DNA from: Maylandia zebra
Taxonomy: Eukaryota; Chordata; Actinopteri; Cichliformes; Cichlidae
Direction of reading: 5' to 3'
DNA: 64,000 nt
NCBI RefSeq assembly: GCF_041146795.1
Contig: NC_135185.1
Location: 29,571,529 to 29,635,528, forward strand
The notes beneath the pieces were generated by a model. That model did not search any database. It worked only from the letters and a program-made list of their open reading frames with translations, and was not told the origin of the DNA. The position numbers were made by a program, and so were the translations under genes. The number at the start of each line of letters is the position of its first letter. The first letter of the stretch is position 1. Below, piece by piece: positions 46,141-57,012 of this stretch.

Positions 46141-46360
46141 TCATGCCTTTTTAATTTGTCATTTATTAAAATTATAAATATATATTTTAACTCAAAAGTA
46201 CAGTTTTTAAATTTAATGTTGCTGAAACAAAAGTAATTAAAAAAAATAAATATATCTCAGGGCTCTCAAAATTTCAAAATCCCTGGTAGCCCTTCGGGCA
46301 GGGACTCTTCAGTTTTTGGTAGCCCAAAATAAATGTAAGTAGCCCGAATAAAAAAGAGAG

Positions 46361-46450
46361 CAATTTTTTGATTGATGTTTTGTTTCCTTTACAATATTAT
46401 ACATTAAAGTATAATATTGTAAAGGAAACAAAACATTAATCAAAAAATTG
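46361..46450. repeat. near-perfect palindrome, 42-bp arms
   Basis: caattttttgattgatgttt opens the left arm and its complement closes the right (aaacattaatcaaaaaattg). 41 of 42 pairs match, with a 6-nt loop attaaa. It lies inside the CAGGGCT transposon. Confidence 0.95.
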
Positions 46451-46911
46451 TTGAAAAACAAATTACAACATTGTATAAAAATTACAATCATCAACTCAAA
46501 TACTTGGTTCTAATTGAACAGAAATTTCTATGAACTTGTAAGAACTGTGTAGGACATGAATCAGTCTGTGTCAGATCCTGAATTTGAAATTTCCACTGAA
46601 GTCACGGGTAAGAGACAAGTGGAACCAAGATCTAGGCCATTTGCTTTTTGAAGTTTGCAAAGTCTGCTAAATTTTGCCATGGTAGTTCACTCTTTGCAAC
46701 ATAGTAGCTGTTCTAAACAGATTTTTCAGGTTTATTTTTAGTATGTTATTTGCAATTGGTGTTTGTTCTGGGAAAGATATTGCAGACTGAGCAATAATGC
46801 ATTTCTCATGGGTTCTAATGTGACTGGTCCCAGTAACAAAGGCGCTTGTCGACTCAGAAATCGAGAGAAAACCAACAACACACCCGGCAGAACATCATGT
46901 TATTTACACGG

Positions 46912-47353
46912 GTGCACATAAGTGGTCCGCATGTGCGCATTCGCTGTCAAAATAAAAGACGCACCAGATAAGAAGTTGCAACGCGCGTTTGCGTCCATAT
47001 AAAAAGCACTGTTTTTGTCCGCTATAGTGGGATTTTCACGGCACATTCCACACCACATCTCTGTGCGTTCATCATTTGTTTGAAGCCAGCTCACCTCCTG
47101 CAACCACTTTTCCGAGAATACGTGCTTCTTTTGTGGTTCGGACTCCTTCTGACATTTCTTTGGAGGTAGAGGAACACCAAAGTAATTGCTTAAAGGAGCT
47201 TCTTCGACATCTTTAAGAGTTCTAAACTTTAAGAGTCTGTCCTCCTCCAGAAAATCTTATGTATGCAAACACGCGTTGCAACTTCATATCTTGTGCGCGT
47301 TTTTTTTTTTTTTTTTGGACAGCGAATGCGCACCTGCGGACCACTTATGTGCA
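46912..47353. repeat. foldback inverted repeat, arms about 85 bp
   Basis: Left arm 46912-46994 (gtggtccgcatgtgcgcatt, then gttgcaacgcgcgtttgc) is mirrored by 47264-47353 (gcaaacacgcgttgcaactt, then gcgaatgcgcacctgcggac). The right arm has a T-run at 47300-47316. The spacer is about 270 bp. Confidence 0.88.
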
Positions 47354-47748
47354 GCCCCGGTTATATAGCTCGTCATATTGCAGCCACAGAAATTCTTTTG
47401 TCCATGAAACCGTAAAGCTGCACTTTCTTTTTGCCTCATAGTCTGATTTCTCATAACTTTTCCGTTTTGTGGTAAGCTTTTCTTTGGCTGTCACTTCTTC
47501 ACCCTGACCTGTCTTATTTGGCTCAGCAGAACTAAAATACATATCCTGCTGCTTTTACACACACACACATAACGGTCAGCGATTCTCTGCGCGATCAACC
47601 TCTCACATGTTTAAGCTGCGGGAGATTTCACTTGTCATGTTTGCATAGTAAGCTAACGATTGATAAGACGATGTCAGAGGAATTGGTGCACAAATTATCA
47701 TCACTCACCAATCAGTGCTGTCGCTCTCTAGCGATTTTGCAAGCCCTG

Positions 47749-48254
47749 TATCTGATTGAGGAATCACTCATCTTTGGAAAAGAGAGTTTATTACAGAGAA
47801 ATGGCTCTTTCCAAAATAAAAGCTATACTATACGCTTCTTCTGGGCTATATTCTCAGCAGCATATTGTAGCGGGTCAGGGCTGTTCGGGGTTCTGTTTGT
47901 ACAGTTATGTTTTGTTTATGTTGCCATAGTGATGGGTGATGCCCTCTCGCTGCGACGGTGTGTCCTTCCGGGGTCAGAGGGCGCTCTGTGTGTTGTTGTT
48001 GTTGCTGTGCGGTTGGCGCGCTGAGCAGTTAGCTAGCGGCAGTGTTCTTCTGCAGATGTCAATAAACGGCTGTGCTCCCTGGCTAGCTCACGGGAAGCAA
48101 GACCAAACGACACCTCCGTCTCCTCATTGTCTGAGCTCGCCACATTGGTGTCAGAAGTGGGATGATGGTGGCACCCCATGTTCTGACCCGAGTGACTTTT
48201 CCCCCGCCGGTCGTGCCGGCCGGTGCGCCAAAAGAAGGCACCTGGACATTTGCA
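47749..48254. repeat. local duplication, copy 1 (includes a 279-bp LTR, 47866-48144)
   Basis: This 506-bp segment recurs at 48922-49409, a shift of 1,173 bp at the left, with one 18-nt length difference. It covers the DNA flanking the CAGGGCT transposon, one whole LTR of the miniature element, its primer site (48145 on) and a little internal sequence. It then jumps back into transposon sequence at 48255. Confidence 0.85.
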
Positions 48255-48494
48255 AAGTGGAAGCAAAAAACAAGCGCAAATTCAAACGCGATTTCAATAT
48301 GTCACATATTGACAGTGGCTCACCGATGCCAATGACATAATTACCCAGCTACATTTCTGAAAGAATGCAAAAGCATTGACATATATTTTTCCTTCCTACA
48401 ATAGCCCGACGGGCAGGGCAGAGATAGATTTTGGTAGTACGACTGGAAAAATCGCTAGCCCCGGGACGTCGGGCTAGCGATTTTGCAAGCCCTG

Positions 48495-48917
48495 TGTTAC
48501 AGGCATGGCCCTTTAAGGATGAAGCCTGATGGGAAATGTATTCGGGATGTGTGTAGCGGGACTGCCTGGTGTGTGTGTGAAGAGAGAGAGCGGAGAAGGG
48601 GAAAAAGTAACGGTTAGCTACAGAAGAGACGAAAAGAAAATAAATAAAAGGAATATAATAACTCCCTCGACAGCCAGAGTTGTGTCGGCGATGCTCGCTG
48701 TGAGTAAACTGTTTCAGCCCACTGTACGCGGTGTTCGTGCCTTAGAGAAGAAATAAAGTTCGGTGAAGCAGTTTCCTACGCCTCCTTCGATCTTTTTGCT
48801 AGCGGAGTTGACCTGTATAGTAAGCTGTTGCCGGCTACGAGTCAGTTACGGAACCTTCAAGTAACTGCCAGAGGTTTTCTTACTACGGTTCGGGCCCGCG
48901 GATCTGGCGCGGTAACA
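48495..48917. mobile_element. solo LTR (423 bp) with 4-bp target duplication
   Basis: Begins TGTTACAGG and ends GCGGTAACA, so the ends are the inverted words tgttac/gtaaca with TG...CA borders. It is flanked by cctg on both sides (48491-48494 and 48918-48921). An internal AATAAA lies near 48752. A solo LTR arises by recombination between the two LTRs of a full element. It is unrelated to the 279-bp LTRs next to it. Confidence 0.85.
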
Positions 48918-49038
48918 CCTGTATCTGATTGAGGAATCACTCATCTTTGGAAAAGAGAGTTTATTACAGAGAAATGGCTCTTTCCAAAATAAAAGCTATA
49001 CTATACGCTTCTTCTGGGCTATATTCTCAGCAGCATAT

Positions 49039-49746
49039 TGTAGCGGGTCAGGGCTGTTCGGGGTTCTGTTTGTACAGTTATGTTTTGTTTATGTTGCCAT
49101 AGTGACGGGTGACGCCCTCTCGCTGCGACGGTGTGTCCTTCCGGGGTCAGAGGGCGCCTTGTGTGTTGTTGTTGTTGCTGTGCGGTTGGCGCGCTGAGCA
49201 GTTAGCTAGCGGCAGTGTTCTTCTGCAGATGTCAATAAACGGCTGTGCTCCCTGGCTAGCTCACGGGAAGCAAGACCAAACGACACCTCCGTCTCCTCCT
49301 TGTCTGAGCTCGCCACATTGGTGTCAGAAGTGGGATGATGGTGGCACCCCATGTTCTGACCCGAGTGACCCCGGCCGGTGCGCCAAAAGAAGGCACCTGG
49401 ACATTTGCAGGACTTTGTGTGGGGTAATGGGGTCGTCGGGGACGACTGACCCCTTAGGTGGGGGCTATGTAGCGGGTCAAGGCTGTTCGGGGTTCTGTTT
49501 GTACAGTTATGTTTTGTTTATGTTGCCATAGTGACAGGTGACGCCTTCTCGCTGAGACGGTGTGTCCTTCCGGGGTCAGAGGGCGCTCTGTGTGTTGTTG
49601 TTGTTGCTGTGCGGTTGCCGCGCTGAGCAGTTAGCTAGCGGCAGTGTTCTTCTGCAGATGTCAATAAACGGCTGTGCTCCCTGGCTAGCTCACGGGAAGC
49701 AAGACCAAACGACACCTCTGTCTCCTCCTTGTCTGAGCTCGCCACA
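49039..49746 (+). mobile_element. complete miniature LTR retrotransposon (TRIM-like, 708 bp)
   Basis: Two LTRs of identical length, 279 bp each (49039-49317 and 49468-49746), start TGTAGCGGGTCA and end CTCGCCACA. The primer-binding region begins directly after the first (ttggtgtcagaagtggga, 49318 on). A purine-rich aggtgggggc lies just before the second. The internal region is only 150 bp with no gag or pol. The target duplication is atat (49035-49038 and 49747-49750). This is the layout of a terminal-repeat retrotransposon in miniature, which would need enzymes from a full-length relative. Confidence 0.88.
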
Positions 49747-49911
49747 ATATTAAACATATCAGGTCCCCATAAGGAGAATCATGTGCTAACGGCTGTCTAA
49801 ATGACTCGGGTAAAGTTTGTAGCATGCATGTTGTTTTTGTCTGCTTCCACTTGTCTTTGCACTAGGATGATGTCGGTGTAAATGTGCAGTCATATTCGTT
49901 GTGTTCCCACT

Positions 49912-50180
49912 AGTGCTGTCAGCGTTAATCTCGTTGAAATGACGTTAACGCCACAACACGGCAAATGTCAATGTCAATACATTTTTTCAAAAAATACCTC
50001 TCTGTGAAAAATGGGCTTAAAAACATAAACAACAACATAAACAACTGTGGGATACTGTTTGTCCGTGATTTCATTCCCCCCCTGCAATGGCTCTGCGCCC
50101 CACACTTTGGGAAGGTCTGCATTAAAGCATCATAGTCAAGGGAACAGAGAAAAGAGGCACATAAACTCTGACTGTCTTGC
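49912..50180. mobile_element. hAT-like fragment
   Basis: Opens tagtgctgtcagcgttaatctc and continues with atgacgttaacgccacaac, a terminal type common in vertebrate hAT elements. The frame on the minus strand is short and unrecognised. The right end is not clear. Confidence 0.45.
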
Positions 50181-52604
50181 ACTGCCCTCTGCTGGGAACA
50201 AGTGAAAACACTTTTACTGACGGTTGGCTCAACATCCTGAGTTTGGTGCCAGACGCATCATTAAATACAGAACAAGATCATCGAGTGAGGGCACACTGGC
50301 AACAACCACCTAGCATTACATTTTCTTCTTTCAATCGGTTGCACAGCACAGCTCTCTTCATGATGCTAATATGTATTCATATAGAGATAATAGCTTTATT
50401 TTATAGTATAAAAAATAAAATCATTACTGTTTAAGACAATATTAACATTTTATTGAGCAGAATGAAGTATAGGGTGAAGAAAAGTCAGAGTGTAATATCT
50501 CCATATAAAATGTTTAATTTGAAACAGGACAGAACAATTATATTAAAAATTAAAAATAACAGCTGCTGTTGTGAAGCAGAGGCTCCGCTGGTGGGCTTTG
50601 GAGGTGACGAGGATCTTTGACTTGTTCCTGACCAGGAGTGGGCATTCCACCCTTTTCCTGCTGAGGACCGCTCCGGGTTACACCTCAGACCGTCAAATAT
50701 ATGAATGTTATTAAATGGATTTTAATTGTGTTCTTATGTAACTGCCATAAATTTTCAACAATGGCTTTAAAAAGAGGTAAGGAGGATGGCACACACATCT
50801 TCTTGATAAAAGAGTGAATCAAATCCACCATTAAAATTACAACCAGTAGTTGATATCAGTCACATGCATATCTGGCAAGACACTTTGCTGTGTCGACACA
50901 ACTCACTGCTGATTAATTCTTAATCACTGAATTCCAGTTCAAACTTTTATCAGTGACAAAAGTGAATCAAAAATAAAAGTAAAGTAATCTCTGGTGTAAC
51001 CTTTAATTTGATGATACACAAGATTGTAATATGCTGACTTTCTATAAGAAATCAAGGAATGTGCTGAAAGTCTAGTCAATTCTATAGTGCTGCATAATCA
51101 ATGATCAGTCATTTAAAATAATTATCATACATGATTAGATTTAAAGGCTATTTGTGTGCCTTGAAACTTCTTCTGTAAACTCAGTGCTCTGCGCTTTTTA
51201 AGATTTAAGTCAGCTGCACTTGAAAGATTTTAAGTGTGACATACAGAAAATGGGATGAATCTTCATGGAAACAGGACGTTTATGGTGAGATAGTGCAAGA
51301 GTTCTAGTGACCTTGACAAAGTTCCCTGAGTTAAAATAAGGCACTACTGCTGAGCTGAATGATAAATTCCTTTTTAGTTAAATTTTAGTTAGAATTTTTT
51401 AAAGGAAGAAGTCAAAATATCTTTGCATAAACGAAATATACTTTCTACAGATAAGATGTAGTAAGTCCAAAAGAAATGAAGCCCACGTTCAGCACTGGTT
51501 AGTACATTATGTTCATGTAAAAATGAATTGTTGGCATGTGCCATGAATTCAAACGTGCGCTAAGTTTTCTCTCCTCCCTGAGCAACATCTGCAGTTTGGT
51601 TGCTGTTTGGTTTGCTCTTGTGCACCTAACACTGCATCCACCAACTGTTCATGCACCACTGACAGTTACATTGTGAGTTTGAGTTTCTTCTTCATGTTTC
51701 TTTAATAAACTTTTTCTTAATTAGCATTTCTATCTGCACCTGTCTTGCTGCCATGGCTGTGTGGCCTAGTTTTGATAAAATCCTAGGCCATTTTCATGGT
51801 GCAAGGATCCTTCTTCTGTGCTGTATAATTATAATAAAATACAATGATCATACATAGTCCACTTTGGGTACAGCACAGTGCAGCGGTCCCTGTTCTGCAG
51901 GTACTCTGGTTTAGATCAGCAGAGTGTGAAGGGTTGTTTCTCTCTTTATGTCAGTTATGGACTGGAAACTTGTGAAGGGTGTACATTGATTGTATCAAAT
52001 TCATTTAATAACAGTCTCTCTTTTTTGCCTTTGCCATGACTTCAGAGCAACTTGCCAAGTTTTTTAGCAAAATCAGATTTAGTTCACAGATGTTTTCTGT
52101 GCTGCCTACAAATTCCAATGAACCTAACCATCCATATTTATGTTTCCACATTTGTCCTTATTTATTTAGAAAAATAACAGAAATACACGATTAAAAGACA
52201 CAAGAACAAGCATATCAAACAATTACCATAGCAAAAAAAGTAGATCCACATAAAAAACATATGGTATACGTGTTACAGTTTAATGTCAACTTGTCTATTG
52301 CATAGCATTTACTCTATATGCTTTTATTTCCAAAATAATGTTAATTGTTATTATAATAGTTTTTTTCTTGATACTAACCAGGCTGGCTTTAGGTTTAGTG
52401 GAATTTCTTTTAATAACAAATAATTTTCACACAGACCTCTAAAGTAATTAGAATGTTAACTGCACTGTTGTAGACTCTGAATGTGTGTGTGTGACAAATA
52501 AAATTTGAATTTGAATATGAAAAATAACCCAAAAACTGATAAAATATTTCTTGTTAAAAATGCTTTTTTAGCATCATATCAGGAGTGAAAAGAGTTTTTC
52601 TTAT
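50181..52604. other. intergenic DNA with a small LINE tail
   Basis: AT-rich spacer with no coding signal. At about 52464-52520 there is a LINE-like 3' end (gtgacaaataaaatttgaat with repeated TTTGAA). Nothing else firm. Confidence 0.5.
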
Positions 52605-55600
52605 TTACATTTCACACATCCAGTGCAACTGCTTCAAGTCACAATTTCCATCATAGCGGGTCTTCCAGGGATTAAAGGCGGAGTGAACTGCAACCCCACA
52701 ATGTTCTCCAATCTCTCCGCCGTTGTTTGGTTCTCCATCCATCCAGTACCTAAGAAAATTGCATCATGTATTGTTAACTTCAAACCACACACTACCGGTC
52801 AAAAGTTTTAAAACACCCAATATTTTCAGTTATTTATTGAAATTCAAGTCATTCAAGTCCAATGAATAGCTTGGATTGGTACAAAGGTTCACATCAGGTG
52901 AACTGTCGGAGGTAAAAAAAAGAAAAAAAGGTTACCCAATGTACATTTTAGAATTATACAGAAAGGCCTTTATCAGGGAACCCAAAACAGAGGTTGATGA
53001 AGCCTTGGAAGCTGGTGCTACTAATTCCTACAGGTGTTCCAACTTTTTTGGATTACTTACAACCACCTCTGTCTGCATAAAAGCAGTGTTGGATCACATT
53101 GTGGTATCATTACCTCGTGAGCATCAGTTGAACAGTACTGTATTGGAGAAATTAGTGTGTTGCTCCAAAAATGGTGAGAAAAGGGCAATTAACAATGGAA
53201 GAGAAACAGATCATCATAACATTTAAATATGTAGGTCTTTCCCAACGAGAAACTGCAAAGAAAGTCAAGGTGTCAGTGAGTACAGTTTGCTTCACCATCA
53301 AAAGGCAAGAAACTGAGGAAAACTCTGACAGGAAGAGGTCTGGCAGACTCAAAGCCACAACTGAATCAGAGGACATGTTTCTCAGAGTTAACAGCTTGTG
53401 TGATGGGCTTATTTATACTATGCTTTCATTTCAGAGTGCAATGACACATGAAACTGTATAATTTTCAATAAAAAAATGGCTGCTACGGCAGTCATGTGGT
53501 GTTTGTGAAGGAAGGACCCAAAATGCAGGCAAAGGCTGTGATGCGAGTGATCGTTTATTTACAGTGATGGCAAAGTGACAAAAACAGGAAAAATGGAACG
53601 GGGGGCTCCAAAACCTAAACTGGGAAAACTAACCTCATACAAACCCAAACTGAAACACAAAACGTTAAACACTGGGATACCTGGAAGCATGAGGAGACAA
53701 AAGGCACGGGAACATGGGGCGAGACAGGCAGGGATGACACGGAGAATGTTGAGCAGAGACATGCTGAGAAACAGCAACTAACGCAGACGGACCGACAACG
53801 AGCAAAGGCAACCTCACACTATAAGTACACACACAGAGGAACAACAAGGAATGGCAAACAGGAGGCACAGCTGATCCTAATTAACATGAGGAGACAAGAG
53901 ACACAGACCCTAAAAGTAAAACCGGAACCCACAGGCTGGACTACAGACACAGACATAGGGACATGACACAGACTCAGGGAAATGAAACAGAGCACAGATG
54001 GAGAACACTGACAGATAACTAGGCACACAGCAAAGGAAGCACAGGAAGAAAACCTCTCAACTAGAATACATAAAAAACATCAAATCGTCAGATAATAACC
54101 ACAACAAGAAGAATAACAACATGGTGCTGGGTCACCAACCCAGTACCATGACATGGTCTAAAGCTTTTGATTGATAATATATATAATATAATTAATTGAT
54201 TTAACATAAAAGTATGAAGAAATGATTGGTGCTGTTCTCACCTTTGTTGCACCTCTGTGACATTATTAATCCATGTCCAGTTCCCCTCGTTCTCCATGTC
54301 AGTGAGTCCAATCCAGAATCCATTCTCCCACTTACTATTACTGGTTTTCATATTTTGGATTATGTGACTCACATATTTCTAAAGAAAAAAAAGAAAAAAA
54401 GAATCAGTTAACACCTAAAATAAAGTTTTCAAATGACCTAATTATAACAACCAATATAGAAATTAACTCATTTTCAGGGCACGACCTTGACCTGTACAGT
54501 GCCAGTTTGTGGCTACATTACATTCACCTGCTCTACTGTTTTTGAGCAGTTCGAGTCTGTGTGATTTGATCAGGTGGAAAAACTTTGTAATGACATAAAG
54601 ACATCATCTTGTCCAAATGATGTTGTTCCAACACATTTCTTAAAAAAGATTCTCAAGGTGGTCAGTTTTAATAGCAGTCTTAACTCAGGTGTTGTGCAGC
54701 CTGTGATTAAAGAAACTAATCTCGATTCCTCTGTTCTTGCAAGCTTCAGGCCTCTTTCAAAGCTTCCCTTTCTGTCAATAATTTTAGAAAATAATGTATT
54801 TTTTCAGCTGCAATTTCTATACAGTCACCCTGTTCTCGAGAGGTTTCAGTGCCTAAATTGCCTAAATTTGCCTCTCCACATCAGACAGGCTCCTACCCTC
54901 AATCTTTTTAAATGCTATCTTAAAACACAGCTCTACTCATTGGCTTTTAATGCTGCATGAGAGTTATTTACTTATTTATTTGTTATTTGGCATTGATGTT
55001 AATTGATATTCATTATTTTATTGTGTAATTTGTATGTTTGTACAGCACTTTGGTCAACACCACTGTTGTAATTAAATGTGCTATATAAATAAATAAACTA
55101 AACTACATAACATTTTTTAATTTTTCCATCACCTGTACCTTATGTTTATTAACAGGAAGCAGATTATAGCATGTTGACATGACTGTTTGCTGTTTTTTGC
55201 TAATTGTTTACTTGATTTTTTAATAACATATATTTCTCTTTAAATTTATTTGTTGACTGCATGTAGTTTGAGTTTTGGATGTCTATTCTGTTAAAAGGTG
55301 ACCCAGAAAGAACAGCTGGTTCTTGGGTAATAACATCTAAATGAAGATAAACATACTCGATATGAACTTTATAATCAGCTCTACGATTAGCAGAATTTAA
55401 ATCCATGTTAATCACTCTCTGTGGTCTCTTAGGCATGTAGACTTTCTGTCTATCTCACCTATTTTTTACAGTCATCCTTGTTTGTTTTAAACCCACCTGC
55501 TCTTCCTGGTTATCGATCACAACCAGGTCAGAGCCACGACTAACACAGTCCTCTCTGCTCTCATGCCAGTTCTTTTTGACAGTAGAGGACTCGGTGTAGG

Positions 55601-56852
55601 AGAAGAAATAGCAGGACGAGTTGAAAAGAGCCCAACCAGGGAGGCATCCGCCACAAGATCCCTCTGAGAGAAACAAAGAGTTATCGTCTTTTCCAGTTAA
55701 CACATTTCAGGAAAACATAAATAAGGATAAAAGTTTCTCACCTAAAGCTGATACATTGGACTTCAGGTTTGCCTTCTCCACTTGCAGTGCTTGCATCTGT
55801 TTCTGATAACCATCATTGACGGTCTTCAGCTGCTCAATTTTCACCTTTACTTCTTTGTGGTTGTTGATCGCGCTCTCTAACGCCTTCTTGGCCTCCTCTT
55901 CAGCTTCGATCACATCGCTGTGGTTGCTTCGGAGATAGTCGAGCTCACTGAAGAGCTGTGTTACAGCTGGGTTGGAAATGTGCAAGGAGCCCTCTTTGAC
56001 TTTGGCACCTGAAAATGTTTGTGTCAAAATATCAATAGTTGAATCACATTTCAAAGTACTGGAAAATAATCTTGACACAGTTTTGTTTAGAAGGAACTAA
56101 AATAGTTTTTTAATCAACAAACTAGAACATTTTCTATTTAAAAGATGTGTTACTGCTTGTGTTAACATGATTACTCTAAAATCTTATAGTGAAAGTGTGT
56201 TATCAGCAGTTTATCAGTAAGTTTCCAAATTAAAAAAGTGGGAAACGAAACTTAATGTGAATTTTCACACTCACAGTTAACTCCAATAACAACAGCCGTT
56301 ATCAACAGCACAGCGTTCAGCAATCCAAGGAACGGTATAATCGGTGGGTACTTTGTTGATCCACCTTTAGTAAATAAACATAAAAATATTGTAATGTTTC
56401 AATGTTTGGCAGAAAACACAATTGACTTACATTTTCCTTCTTAGCTTCTTCTGCTTTGTAGGCATGCTTGAACAAGTGAACTGTATTTCCTCACAGCTGC
56501 AATGAGTTTGCGGTCAAGCCACAAACCAGCTACATTAGAAAACACATCTTATTTACTGTAGCTATATTTAGGTTTATCTGACCTCATACAAATACAACTT
56601 CATATGCAAGCATCCTACAAAAGCACACAGGTTTAGCAAATATTTAAGAATGATTTCAACTAATGTTCTTCCACTAAAATAGGCAACACTGACTTCAGGA
56701 AACTACCTGGAAAAAAAAGATGAAATGGAAAGAAAAGAGGAGAAAAAGTGATGACTAAACGAGTCACTGTGGAAGAAACTCGTACCTTGCCTAAATATAT
56801 CATTGGACGGTGTGTCATTGTTCTCGTTTGGCCTTCTCTGTGGATTATCCAT
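52605..56852 (-). CDS. C-type lectin C, type II membrane receptor, EPN motif with altered calcium site
   Basis: Third intact paralogue with the same six-exon plan: 56786-56852 (tail), 56275-56364 (membrane), 55742-56008 (stalk), 55497-55663, 54242-54378 and 52605-52749 (lectin domain). They total 873 nt, or 290 residues. The tail is short and polar (MDNPQRRPNENNDTPSNDIF). The membrane span is IIPFLGLLNAVLLITAVVIG. The stalk has repeated acidic/lysine heptads (EAEEEAKKALESAINNHKEV). The lectin domain shows CGGCLPGWALFNSSCYFFSY, WENGFWIGL and WTWINNVTE, then EPN in YWMDGEPNNGG. Where others have WND it reads TRYDGNC, so the second half of the calcium site is changed. Introns 4 and 5 hold a LINE relic and a Tc1 element. 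The exon lengths 137 and 164-167 match lectins A and B. Confidence 0.92.
52795..54174 (+). mobile_element. Tc1-like transposon, internally deleted, in lectin C intron 5
   Basis: Terminal repeats ccggtcaaaagttttaaaac on the left and a degraded complement (taaagcttttgattga) on the right, each next to TA (52793-52794; 54175-54176). The frame at 53171-53461 reads MVRKGQLTMEEKQIIITFK and LSQRETAKKVKVSVSTVCF, the N-terminal helix-turn-helix of Tc1 transposases. The catalytic DDE part is missing. A second repeat is inserted at 53487-54156. Confidence 0.85.
53487..54156. mobile_element. unclassified non-autonomous repeat nested in the Tc1 element
   Basis: Same family as 38569. The start has ggacccaaaatgcaggc and cgtttatttacagtgatggc; the end has gtgctgggtcaccaaccc and ccatgtcatg-type sequence on the complement. 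It has an A-rich body with no coding domain. Confidence 0.5.
54574..55105 (+). mobile_element. L2/CR1-like LINE relic in lectin C intron 4
   Basis: Encodes a shortened reverse transcriptase remnant: SSCPNDVVPTHFLKKIL, SSVLASFRPLSKLPFLSII, then a jump to LPLHIRQAPTLNLFKCYLK. The ending resembles the LINE at 38765-40255, but most of the polymerase has been deleted. The tail is (AATA)n near 55086-55098. Confidence 0.8.
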
Positions 56853-57012
56853 GACTGCAGTGTTGGTTGTAATGCCTACTGATCTGTCTGACTTCTCTTT
56901 TATAGCCTCAAAAAACTGACTTTGAATACGTAATGCTTGCTGTGGGTGTATCAGTTCTGCCTTGAATTCTGGGCCATTGACATCTGTTCGTGTTTCTGTG
57001 AAAACCAGTAAT
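56853..57012. promoter_or_regulatory. upstream region of lectin gene C
   Basis: Immediately 5' of the lectin C start codon. It contains a ttttatagcc (plus) stretch near 56899; no clear TATA box reads in the minus direction. Confidence 0.3.

Larger units (their letters stand above)
46258..48494. mobile_element. DNA transposon with CAGGGCT terminal inverted repeats, non-autonomous
   Basis: Left end CAGGGCTCTCAAAATTTC (46258-46275) and right end gcgattttgcaagccctg (48477-48494) are imperfect inverted repeats, with 14 of 18 positions alike. Subterminal gtagccc/gggct words also mirror each other. The 5 nt outside both ends are alike once the solo LTR is removed (tatct before the left end; tatct at 48922). 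No transposase domain is readable. It contains two inverted repeats and a local duplication that copies its own right end (47731-47748). Superfamily uncertain, hAT-like by terminal sequence. Confidence 0.6.

Noticed and set aside
47632..49753. Three similar frames starting near MPSRCDGVSFRGQR-like sequence (47936, 49109, 49562)
   Set aside because: They lie in the three copies of the 279-bp LTR, so repetition explains the shared protein-like sequence. No gag or pol similarity.
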